Shown here one piece after another: positions 1-5,503 of a stretch of DNA of 5,903 nucleotides; position 1 is the stretch's first letter; every line of letters starts with the position of its first letter. The notes under the pieces are model-generated. The model was not told where the DNA came from. It did not search any database and was given only the letters and a program-made list of their open reading frames with translations. The translations under genes and the position numbers were made by a program. The DNA is taken from NCBI GenBank assembly GCA_045126355.1, contig JBGVOE010000119.1, positions 1-5,903 on the forward strand, written 5' to 3'. Source of the stretch: CAZSIA01 sp045126355 (GTDB taxonomy: Bacteria > Bacillota_I > Bacilli_A > Acholeplasmatales > Anaeroplasmataceae).

Positions 1-138
1 AGGATCCCTTCAAGGGATAAGCCAGAGTGAAAATTGCGGTTGTCAGCCGCTATTGATGACCCTTGAGGGTCGTCGAAAGGTAAAAGCCCTTATAGGGTAG
101 CGTAAAAACCGCGCGTTTTACGTGCGGATTGTTATTTT
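1..138 (+). ncRNA. Structured RNA leader of unidentified family upstream of the HAD gene
   Basis: Positions 1-127 are about 50% G+C by direct count, whereas the surrounding DNA is very AT-rich. The stretch folds into successive hairpins: ATCCC/GGGAT (4-8 with 14-18), GCGG/CCGC (36-39 with 47-50), an 8-bp stem GATGACCC/GGGTCGTC closed by TTGA (55-62 with 67-74), GCCCT/AGGGT (86-90 with 94-98) and a 7-bp stem CCGCGCG/CGTGCGG closed by TTTTA (109-115 with 121-127). The last is followed by a T-rich run (129-138). The HAD start codon lies 34 bases beyond the last stem, which leaves no room for a separate promoter, so the RNA is probably the 5' leader of that mRNA and may be a riboswitch. It could instead be the 3' end of a larger RNA beginning outside the window. 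I compared it by memory with common riboswitch, T-box, tmRNA and RNase P consensus motifs and recognised none. Confidence 0.55.
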
Positions 139-161
139 AAATACAAAGGAGAAAATATATT

Positions 162-806
162 ATGGATAAATATATATTTTTAGATTTTAATGGAACTGTT
201 TTAGATGATGTCGATTTATGTTTGAATTTGCTGAATGAAATGTTATGGGAAAAAGAAAAGAAGATGGTTGATATAGATGAATATAAACATATTTTCGATT
301 TTCCAATTACTAAATATTATATTGCTGCGGGATTTGATTTTTCCAAATATACTTTTGAAGAATTAGCTCAATATTTTATAGTTGAATACACAAGAAGAAA
401 CTTAACAGAGTCTTATATTTTTTCTGATTTACATCAATTCGTTAATAATGTAAAAGAGGTAGGATATAAGGTTGTTATATGTTCTGCATCTAAAAAAGTT
501 TTATTATTAGATCAATTAAGAGACTTTAAGATATTAGATTTATTTGATGATGTTATAGGTCTAGATAATCACTATGCCGCTAGTAAATTAGAACTGGCTA
601 AAGAGTATGTAGCTAGACTTGATATTGATTTAGAAAACTCTTACTTTATTGGTGATACTACACATGATGCAGAAGTTGGTAGTGAATGTGGACTTAAAGT
701 TATATTAATTGATAGAGGCCATCAAGCAGAGGATGTGTTGGCTGTAACTAAAAATCCAATTTTACATTCTTTTGATGAGACTATAGAATTTATAAAAAAC
801 AGTTAA
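162..806 (+). CDS. HAD-superfamily hydrolase (phosphoglycolate phosphatase/beta-phosphoglucomutase-like fold)
   Basis: This is a 214-residue soluble protein of the haloacid dehalogenase superfamily, probably a cytoplasmic phosphatase acting on a small phosphorylated metabolite. Motif I is DFNGT (nucleophile D8), a helical cap (C1-type) spans about residues 17-85, motif II is the Ser of VVICSAS (S108), motif III is K142 and motif IV is GDTTHD (D165, D169). The start is ATG with GGAG at 148-151 and a 10-nt spacer. One oddity is that the second motif I aspartate, the usual general acid/base, is Asn (N10). Some HAD relatives carry DxN, so this may reflect a subfamily rather than loss of activity. 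No promoter is visible immediately upstream, and the gene appears to be transcribed through the structured RNA at 1-138. The substrate cannot be inferred. The fold assignment is secure; the exact function is not. Confidence 0.88.
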   Translation: MDKYIFLDFNGTVLDDVDLCLNLLNEMLWEKEKKMVDIDEYKHIFDFPITKYYIAAGFDFSKYTFEELAQYFIVEYTRRNLTESYIFSDLHQFVNNVKEVGYKVVICSASKKVLLLDQLRDFKILDLFDDVIGLDNHYAASKLELAKEYVARLDIDLENSYFIGDTTHDAEVGSECGLKVILIDRGHQAEDVLAVTKNPILHSFDETIEFIKNS

Positions 807-826
807 ATTATTATTAATGATTTCCG

Positions 827-844
827 TTAATACTAAAGTATTAA
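827..844. repeat. Short perfect inverted repeat downstream of the HAD gene
   Basis: TTAATACT (827-834) and AGTATTAA (837-844) are perfect inverted copies separated by two bases, giving a practical stem of 7 bp with a TAAA loop. On the plus strand it is followed by A residues rather than T, so it is not a classical intrinsic terminator. It could still be a 3' end stabiliser or processing site for the HAD mRNA. Confidence 0.35.
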
Positions 845-873
845 AAAAAATAAGAAAAAATTAAAAAAATATC

Positions 874-902
874 TTGCTTTATTTTAAGTGTTATAATATA
901 AT
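874..902 (+). promoter_or_regulatory. Promoter of the tRNA-Gln gene
   Basis: A -35 box TTGCTT (874-879) and a -10 box TATAAT (897-902) are separated by 17 bp. A second overlapping TATAAT (892-897) has only a 12-bp spacer and is less likely to be used. Initiation would fall near 909, about 17 nt before the mature tRNA 5' end. Confidence 0.65.
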
Positions 903-925
903 AATGAATGCAAACAAAAATGGAT

Positions 926-1000
926 AGGACCATAGCCAAGCGGTAAGGCAAAGGACTTTGACTCCTTCATGCGAAAGTTCGAATCTTTCTGGTCCTGCCA
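926..1000 (+). tRNA. tRNA-Gln (anticodon UUG), CCA encoded
   Basis: The 75-nt gene folds as a complete cloverleaf. Acceptor strands AGGACCA (926-932) and TGGTCCT (990-996) pair perfectly, the D stem is GCC/GGC, and the anticodon stem AAGGA/TCCTT encloses loop CTTTGAC with anticodon TTG (958-960). The T arm is GAAAG-TTCGAAT-CTTTC, the discriminator is G997 and CCA (998-1000) is genomically encoded. It decodes CAA and, by wobble, CAG. Its own promoter lies upstream and an intrinsic terminator downstream, so it is a single-gene transcription unit. The 5' leader AAAAATGG (916-923) is complementary to the CCA end plus the following T run (998-1005). Confidence 0.97.
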
Positions 1001-1057
1001 TTTTTTTATTTTTATATGATAGTATTCATAAGTCCTTTATTCGAATTTGATATTTTT

Positions 1058-1095
1058 AAGAGATAGGTTAATTCAATCTATCTCTTTTTATTTTT
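1058..1095 (+). terminator. Intrinsic terminator of the tRNA unit
   Basis: AAGAGATAG (1058-1066) pairs with CTATCTCTT (1078-1086). The stem can extend inward by a G-T and two A-T pairs to leave an AATTC loop. It is followed by a T-rich tract to 1095. It separates the tRNA transcript from the phosphoesterase gene downstream. Confidence 0.8.
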
Positions 1096-1107
1096 CCTTT
1101 TAAAATA

Positions 1108-1113
1108 TATAAT
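1108..1113 (+). promoter_or_regulatory. Possible -10 box for the phosphoesterase gene
   Basis: A perfect TATAAT lies 23 bp before the ATG at 1136, but the -35 region 17 bp upstream (TTTTTA) matches poorly and overlaps the preceding T tract. Use of this box would give a leader of about 15 nt that just includes the ribosome binding site. The call rests mainly on the need for a promoter after the terminator. Confidence 0.3.
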
Positions 1114-1135
1114 AAAAGAAAGTAAGGTGATATAT

Positions 1136-2209
1136 ATGTCTTTTTTAAAATGTAATCCTAATATATTTGTTATTAATGATGAATATGAGATTTTAATTTT
1201 TCTTAAAGAAAAAGGGATTTGTTTTATTGAAGTTGATGGACAATATTTTTATGAAGAAAATAGTGGTGTCTTAAGTAGTGAAAAGAATTATGTTAAAATT
1301 AGAGTTCCGCAACGACAATTAGATTTAAAAGAATCTTATAAAGTAATTTTTAAGCAAAGTATTAATAGAAAAGCTTATTTCTCAGAATTAGGAGAGCAGC
1401 AAGAAAAAACATTTTATTTTAAGTCGCTTAAAAAAGATGAAAATATTAATGTTTATCATCTTGCGGATGTTCATTATCGTTTTGAGTTAGCTAAAAAAAC
1501 AGCATCATACTTTGGTGAAGATTTAGATTTATTAGTAGTTAATGGAGATATTGGCGAAGTTGAATCATTTGAAGATTATTTTAATGTTGCAAATTTTATT
1601 GGCGAAATATCAAAGGGTATGATCCCTATTATTTTTGCTAGAGGAAATCATGATACTAGAGGTAGGATGGCTGAACTCTATACTGATATCTTTCCAGCTA
1701 ATGGTAAAAATACTTTCTTTACATTTAATATTGGCAATCTTAGTGGTGTTGTTCTAGATTGTGGAGAAGATAAACTAGATCATCATAATGAATATAATGG
1801 TGTTAATCGATTTGAAGTATTTCGATTAAAAGAAACAGAGTTTTTAAAGAATATTAATTTAAATGATAGTAGTATTAAATTAGCAATTAGTCATATATGT
1901 CCAATGCAAACTACTTTAACCAGTGGAAATGTATTTGATATTAATAGAGATATTTACACTATTTGGAATGATGAATTAGATCGTTTAGGAGTTAATTTTA
2001 TGTTATGCGGTCATATGCATGAAGCATATTTATTAGAAAAAGAGAGTCCTAATGCATTAATTGCTAATCATTTTCCAGTTGTTGTTGGCAGTCATGTTTT
2101 ACCAGATGATTTTTATGGGTGTGCTTTAACAATTTTTAAAGATTATGTAATATGTAGATTTACTAATAAAGATAAAGATATTAAGAAAGAGTTTACTTTA
2201 AAATTTTAA
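1136..2209 (+). CDS. Cytoplasmic calcineurin-like metallophosphoesterase
   Basis: The 357-residue protein has no signal peptide or membrane segment. Residues 1-100 look like a beta-rich N-terminal domain, and residues 104 to about 340 form a calcineurin-like metallophosphoesterase. The canonical metal-binding blocks are all present: DVH (D111, H113), NGDIGE (D138), GNHD (170-173), SHICP (H253) and GHMH (292-295). The enzyme should therefore bind a two-metal centre and hydrolyse a phosphomono- or diester; the substrate is not evident. ATG 1136 is preferred because AAGGTG (1124-1129) lies 6 nt upstream. A GTG at 1127 in the same frame falls inside that ribosome binding site and is unlikely to be the start. 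The gene stands between the tRNA terminator and a terminator shared with the convergent araC-type gene, so it is probably monocistronic. The N-terminal domain could not be assigned to a named family. Confidence 0.9.
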   Translation: MSFLKCNPNIFVINDEYEILIFLKEKGICFIEVDGQYFYEENSGVLSSEKNYVKIRVPQRQLDLKESYKVIFKQSINRKAYFSELGEQQEKTFYFKSLKKDENINVYHLADVHYRFELAKKTASYFGEDLDLLVVNGDIGEVESFEDYFNVANFIGEISKGMIPIIFARGNHDTRGRMAELYTDIFPANGKNTFFTFNIGNLSGVVLDCGEDKLDHHNEYNGVNRFEVFRLKETEFLKNINLNDSSIKLAISHICPMQTTLTSGNVFDINRDIYTIWNDELDRLGVNFMLCGHMHEAYLLEKESPNALIANHFPVVVGSHVLPDDFYGCALTIFKDYVICRFTNKDKDIKKEFTLKF

Positions 2210-2213
2210 TAAC

Positions 2214-2243
2214 AAAAAAATGCACCAGCTGGTGCATTATTTA
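2214..2243. terminator. Bidirectional terminator between convergent genes
   Basis: ATGCACC (2220-2226) and GGTGCAT (2231-2237) form a perfect 7-bp stem around the self-complementary AGCT. A7 on the left (2214-2220) becomes a U7 tract for minus-strand transcripts, and TTATTTATTTT on the right serves plus-strand transcripts. The stem base touches the stop codon of the minus-strand gene (2237-2239). It ends both the phosphoesterase and the regulator transcripts. Confidence 0.85.
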
Positions 2244-3193
2244 TTTTCTGGAGCAATCGCCACAGAAAACCATTTTTCGTTTGTGTAATCAATTTTTGGT
2301 TCATTATTTTTTCTATATTCTCTTGGTGACATTCCGATTATTTTTTTGAATTCATAATTTAATTGATTTTTATCTTGATAGCCTACTTGTGTGGCAATTT
2401 CTGAGATTTTCATACTTGTTTTAAGTAGAAGTTTGCTGGCTTTTTGGACACGTAACACATTAATAAATCCTAATATAGTTTGGCCCATTTGTTTTTTATA
2501 TTGATGTTCTAAATAAGATTTACTTATATTAACATACTCAGCAATTTCATCAATTGTTATTTTTTTATTGTAATTATCCATAATATATGAATTAGCTTTT
2601 CTTATATATGAAATTTCACCTAGTTTTTTATTGATTATACAATTAGAGATTTCTATTAATAAATTCATTTCACGAAGAATTATTGATAGATAATCTTCCT
2701 TTGTGTTTTTCTTTTGGTTTGCCGCAAATATTAATTCTTTTATCGTTGTTCCAACTTGCGCAGTATCCGTTGTAATTATAAAACCAGCTTCGCTTTTCAT
2801 AAAATTATTTAATTTTGTATCAAAAAATAATTTTTCAAAATCAACTGTTATAATACTTTGAGCATTTTTAATAATTTCGTTATTGTTATCTACAGGTAAA
2901 AACTCTACATTATAAACAAATGCTGTTTCATTTTTATTTATTATCATTTGATGATATAGATTAGGCTTTAAGAAAATAAATTGTCCTTGTGTTAAATTGT
3001 AAACTTCTGCATCCTTTAAATTTTCATCAGGAGATACTTTTATTACTATATTTCCAGAATTAACATACATTATTTCAAAGTATTCATGTCTATGCATCCA
3101 CATATCGAGTGAGTCATCAAATGATTTCATGTAATATTGGAAAGGTATTAAAGCGCAATTTAATTTATTTATTGAATAGTTTGTATGTTTCAT
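2237..3193 (-). CDS. AraC/XylS-family transcriptional regulator
   Basis: The 318-residue protein has the usual AraC-family layout. An N-terminal cupin-type ligand domain covers about 12-110, including HRHEYFEIMYV (34-44) and a PNLYH segment (H81) typical of the sugar-sensing barrel. A helical linker covers about 145-200. The C-terminal double helix-turn-helix covers about 200-297, with first recognition region IDEIAEYVNISKSYLEHQY and the family signature built on ISEIATQVGYQ, FKKIIGMSP and REYRK. Family knowledge suggests that binding of a small molecule, often a carbohydrate, switches activation. The start is ATG at 3193 with AAAGGGATG about 8 nt upstream on the minus strand. It is divergent from the LamG phosphoesterase gene, the usual arrangement for a regulator and its target. 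The shared intergenic region carries an operator-like element that recurs upstream of the second LamG gene. Autoregulation is plausible because that element abuts its own -35 box. The ligand is unknown. Confidence 0.93.
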   Translation of the reverse strand: MKHTNYSINKLNCALIPFQYYMKSFDDSLDMWMHRHEYFEIMYVNSGNIVIKVSPDENLKDAEVYNLTQGQFIFLKPNLYHQMIINKNETAFVYNVEFLPVDNNNEIIKNAQSIITVDFEKLFFDTKLNNFMKSEAGFIITTDTAQVGTTIKELIFAANQKKNTKEDYLSIILREMNLLIEISNCIINKKLGEISYIRKANSYIMDNYNKKITIDEIAEYVNISKSYLEHQYKKQMGQTILGFINVLRVQKASKLLLKTSMKISEIATQVGYQDKNQLNYEFKKIIGMSPREYRKNNEPKIDYTNEKWFSVAIAPENK

Positions 3194-3215
3194 TTAAATC
3201 ATCCCTTTTGTTTTT

Positions 3216-3244
3216 ATTATATTTGGGAAAAAGGAGAAAAACAA
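3216..3244 (-). promoter_or_regulatory. Promoter of the araC-type gene
   Basis: Read on the minus strand, TTGTTT (3244-3239) and TATAAT (3221-3216) are separated by 17 bp and lie just upstream of the ribosome binding site. Operator-like repeat copy 1 starts 3 bp beyond the -35 box, so a protein bound there could affect this promoter. Confidence 0.55.
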
Positions 3245-3247
3245 TAA

Positions 3248-3271
3248 AAAAAGAATGAAAAAATGTTTTTT
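3248..3271 (+). repeat. Operator-like 24-bp element, copy 1
   Basis: A run of A residues, then GAATGAAAAAATG (3253-3265), then T6 (3266-3271). All 24 bases are identical to copy 2 at 5299-5322. It lies in the divergent promoter region between araC and the LamG phosphoesterase gene, 24 bp upstream of that gene's -35 box. It is probably a regulator binding site, but an A-tract-bent UP-like element is an alternative. Confidence 0.6.
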
Positions 3272-3295
3272 AAATAGAATATGTTCCTAGAATTG

Positions 3296-3325
3296 TTGAT
3301 TTATATATTTAAAAGTAGATATAAT
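3296..3325 (+). promoter_or_regulatory. Promoter of the LamG phosphoesterase gene
   Basis: TTGATT (3296-3301) and TATAAT (3320-3325) are separated by 18 bp. Initiation would be near 3332, giving a leader of about 60 nt that contains the Shine-Dalgarno sequence and the hairpin at 3364-3380. Confidence 0.6.
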
Positions 3326-3352
3326 AATGATATATAAAACAATTATAATTAT

Positions 3353-3394
3353 GGAAAGGAGAACTAGTTTAAAACACTAGAATTATTGAATATG
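3353..3394 (+). promoter_or_regulatory. Distant Shine-Dalgarno, looped-out hairpin and start codon
   Basis: GGAAAGGAG (3353-3361) is a strong ribosome binding site but lies 30 nt from ATG 3392. Between them CTAGT (3364-3368) and ACTAG (3376-3380) form a 5-bp hairpin with a TTAAAAC loop. Removing the 17-nt hairpin shortens the gap to 13 nt for the ATG, or 7 nt for the in-frame TTG at 3386. The same arrangement precedes the gene at 5535. Confidence 0.55.
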
Positions 3395-5206
3395 AAAAAA
3401 ATAGTTGTATGTTTCTTTTTTTTACTTTTCTTAAGTTATTCTTTTACTATTTTTGATTTTACAGATGTTTTAGCGGATACAAGTGAAGGAATGTCTTTTA
3501 GCATTGATGGATATTATCAAGTTGAAGAAAAGTTTAACAAATATCCTGAAACCATTGAAGCAGAAATTTATGTTCCTGAAACAATTGATGAGCCAGCGGG
3601 AGTTATTTTTGGCAATTATGGTGCTGGTCCTTCAATAAGTCTTGATATACAAAAATATGGGGAACCAAGATTTTACTTAACAGATAGTAGTGGAAGTGGT
3701 AAGTCACTAATTTTTAGTACGGATATTCGTGGAAAATGGTCACACATTTCAATCGTACGTTTAAAAGAGGAAAGCAGAACACTTTTTTATTTAAATGGTG
3801 AGTTAGTTGAAAAAATGCTTTATTATGATTATGACTCTAAAGTTTTAAATAATAAGTTTGTAATTGGCGGTGATTATCGCGGTGGTAATACAGGATATTT
3901 TAAAGGTAAGATTCGTTCAATTTCTATTTATTCCGACGCTAGAACGGATGAAGAAATTAAAAGCGATTATTCAAACGGAGCGGATTTAAATGATGATAAT
4001 TTACTTGCTGATTTTTCATTAAATGATAATATAAACGAAAAAATTAAAGATAATTCGAAAAATGAATATAAGACAATCTATAATTCAGTTTGGTTAGATG
4101 ACATTAATCGTGATTATGAATATGAATACTCTTTTGCAGTTGTTGGAGATACTCAATACACAACTGATAGATATCCTAAACAATTGCCAAAGATTTATGA
4201 TTGGATCTTAGATAAAAAAGATGAAAAGAAGATACAACATGTATTTGGATTAGGTGATATAACAGATAGAGATTCTAAAAAAGAATGGGAAACTGCTTAT
4301 TCAGCTATTTCAAAAATGGATGATAAAATTTCTTATTCTCTAGTTAGAGGTAATCACGATTCAACAAAAATGTTTAACAAAACATTTAATAATGAAATAT
4401 ATAAAAAACAATTTGAAGGTTTTTATTCTGAATATATAGATACATCATATATGTTATTTACAGTTTGCGAAACAGATTATTTGTTTATAACTTTAGACTA
4501 TGGTGCTTCAGATGAAGAATTGCAGTGGGCAGCTGAAAAAATAAAGATGTATCCTAATCATCGAGTTATAATTACAACTCATGGATATTTAAATTATGAT
4601 GGAACTACATTAGATTCAAAGGATGGTTCATACCCTTCCGATTTAAATGATAAAAACGATTCTCCTGATAAAGTTTATAATACTGGAGAAGATATGTGGA
4701 ATAAATTGATTTCAAAACATGCAAATATTTTCATGGTTATTTCCGGTCATATTGATTATTGTGATATCGTTAGTAATAAAAGAGAAGGATTACATGGTAA
4801 TACTGTTGTAGAATTACTAATTGACCCTCAAGCACTAGATTCTTCTGGTGGAGCAATGGGCTTAGTGGCTATGCTTTACTTCTCAAAGGATGGTAGTAAT
4901 TTTTCTTTGGAATATTATTCAACTATACATGACAAGTATTATTCAAGTAAAAATCAATTTACTATCGATGAAATTACTTATAAATCTTCTCATGAGTACG
5001 GAGAATGGGAAATAGTAAAAGAAGCTACTACGGAAGAATGTGGCATTAAACAAGCAAACTGTATATGTGGAGACTACATTCAAGAAGAAATTGCTATGCT
5101 TGATAAACCAAGGGGTGGTTGTAGTGGTAGTGTGATTTCAACTATGTTTTCACTACAATTGTTAATTCTTTCTATTTATGTTTATAAGAAAAAGAAAACA
5201 AAATAA
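3392..5206 (+). CDS. Exported LamG and metallophosphoesterase protein with C-terminal membrane anchor
   Basis: Counted from ATG 3392, this is a 604-residue multidomain surface protein. Residues 1-28 form a Sec signal peptide (MKK, hydrophobic core, probable cleavage after VLA). Residues 33-200 form a concanavalin A-like LamG domain, with GKWSHISIVR, FYLNGE and a GKIRSISIYSDART strand typical of LamG_3. Residues 246 to about 515 form a calcineurin-like phosphoesterase with GDTQ (D253, Q255), GLGDI (D289), GNHD (320-323), TTHG (H397) and SGHID (451-455). Residues 534-568 resemble the C-terminal bacterial repeat with EYGEW, EATTEECG and CICG, carrying three Cys. The end is GGCSGS (575-580), a hydrophobic helix and a KKKKTK tail, which suggests membrane or wall anchoring. 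An in-frame TTG at 3386 would add MN and cannot be excluded as the start. LamG domains usually bind glycans, so a phosphate-decorated surface glycan is a plausible but unproven substrate. The gene is divergent from the AraC-type regulator and is followed by a strong terminator. Confidence 0.88.
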   Translation: MKKIVVCFFFLLFLSYSFTIFDFTDVLADTSEGMSFSIDGYYQVEEKFNKYPETIEAEIYVPETIDEPAGVIFGNYGAGPSISLDIQKYGEPRFYLTDSSGSGKSLIFSTDIRGKWSHISIVRLKEESRTLFYLNGELVEKMLYYDYDSKVLNNKFVIGGDYRGGNTGYFKGKIRSISIYSDARTDEEIKSDYSNGADLNDDNLLADFSLNDNINEKIKDNSKNEYKTIYNSVWLDDINRDYEYEYSFAVVGDTQYTTDRYPKQLPKIYDWILDKKDEKKIQHVFGLGDITDRDSKKEWETAYSAISKMDDKISYSLVRGNHDSTKMFNKTFNNEIYKKQFEGFYSEYIDTSYMLFTVCETDYLFITLDYGASDEELQWAAEKIKMYPNHRVIITTHGYLNYDGTTLDSKDGSYPSDLNDKNDSPDKVYNTGEDMWNKLISKHANIFMVISGHIDYCDIVSNKREGLHGNTVVELLIDPQALDSSGGAMGLVAMLYFSKDGSNFSLEYYSTIHDKYYSSKNQFTIDEITYKSSHEYGEWEIVKEATTEECGIKQANCICGDYIQEEIAMLDKPRGGCSGSVISTMFSLQLLILSIYVYKKKKTK

Positions 5207-5211
5207 AAGTC

Positions 5212-5278
5212 AAAGACTATATCAGATTTTTTAAGTGAAGATTAATTCTTATTTTAAAATATCTGAATAGTCTTTTTT
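5212..5278 (+). terminator. Strong intrinsic terminator after the LamG phosphoesterase gene
   Basis: AAAGACTAT plus TCAGAT (5212-5227, with one bulged A at 5221) pairs with ATCTGA plus ATAGTCTTT (5261-5275), giving 15 bp, followed by a T tract to 5278. It sits 5 bp after the stop codon and isolates this gene from the next one. Confidence 0.85.
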
Positions 5279-5298
5279 AAAAACAAAAAAATCAAAAC

Positions 5299-5322
5299 AA
5301 AAAGAATGAAAAAATGTTTTTT
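5299..5322 (+). repeat. Operator-like 24-bp element, copy 2
   Basis: A5, GAATGAAAAAATG (5304-5316) and T6 are identical over 24 bases to copy 1 in the araC divergent region. It lies upstream of the second exported-protein gene, 60 bp before copy 3. Confidence 0.6.
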
Positions 5323-5358
5323 ATTTAATTTTTAAGTAATTATTTTGATAAAAAAACA

Positions 5359-5382
5359 AAAAAGATTGAAAAAGTGTTTTTT
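5359..5382 (+). repeat. Operator-like 24-bp element, copy 3 (two substitutions)
   Basis: The core reads GATTGAAAAAGTG (5364-5376) between A and T runs, differing from copies 1 and 2 at two positions. It ends 15 bp upstream of a poor -35 box, a position suited to an activator site. The copy 3 core begins 57 bp before its -10 box; in copy 1 the distance is 67 bp, one helical turn more. Confidence 0.55.
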
Positions 5383-5397
5383 TCTATATTTTGGTAG

Positions 5398-5426
5398 TTC
5401 TCTTATTTAAGTCTATATTTTATAAT
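5398..5426 (+). promoter_or_regulatory. Probable activator-dependent promoter of the second LamG gene
   Basis: A perfect -10 TATAAT (5421-5426) lies 17 bp from TTCTCT (5398-5403), which matches the -35 consensus at only three positions. Two operator-like elements sit immediately upstream, so activation by a bound regulator is likely. The stretch between the preceding terminator and the start codon (5279-5534) contains this promoter, repeat copies 2 and 3, and a structured leader, but no gene. Confidence 0.5.
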
Positions 5427-5438
5427 TTAACTGCGAGG

Positions 5439-5489
5439 GTTGTAAAACGCTTTCATTATTTTTACGTTTTTGTAAAAATGCTTTACAAC
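5439..5489 (+). promoter_or_regulatory. Nested leader stem-loop with weak cre-like segment
   Basis: GTTGTAAA (5439-5446) pairs with TTTACAAC (5482-5489). Inside it ATTTTTAC (5458-5465) pairs with GTAAAAAT (5472-5479) around GTTTTT. The stem starts a few bases after the predicted transcription start, so it would form the mRNA 5' end. TTGTAAAACGCTTT and TTGTAAAAATGCTTT also form an imperfect direct repeat. The AAAACGCTTTCA segment resembles a catabolite-response element, but its left half is out of register by one base. Confidence 0.45.
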
Positions 5490-5503
5490 ACTTAAAAAAT
5501 ATA

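Noticed and set aside
53..78. TGATGA...CGAAA resembling a hammerhead ribozyme core
   Set aside because: The essential C of CUGAUGA is T, and the GATGACCC segment pairs fully with GGGTCGTC, leaving no hammerhead geometry.
94..127. AGGGT...ACCGCG resembling a T-box sequence
   Set aside because: The conserved run is interrupted by nine bases, the downstream gene is not an amino-acid gene, and no stem I motifs are visible.
827..844. Intrinsic terminator for the HAD gene
   Set aside because: The dyad is followed by A residues on the plus strand and has no T tract on the minus strand either; kept only as an inverted repeat.
1127..1135. GTG start of the phosphoesterase at 1127
   Set aside because: The GTG overlaps the AAGGTG ribosome binding site that correctly serves ATG 1136.
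3276..3289. GAATATGTTCC as a LexA-type SOS box
   Set aside because: Only the right half matches; the left GAAC half is absent.
3351..3380. Nine-codon ORF (ATG 3351 to TAG 3380) as a leader peptide
   Set aside because: It has no ribosome binding site, and it contains the Shine-Dalgarno sequence and hairpin of the real gene; probably chance.
3246..5383. A CRISPR or mobile-element origin for the 24-bp repeats
   Set aside because: There are three copies at irregular spacing, tied to promoters, with no spacer array, transposase or target-site duplication.
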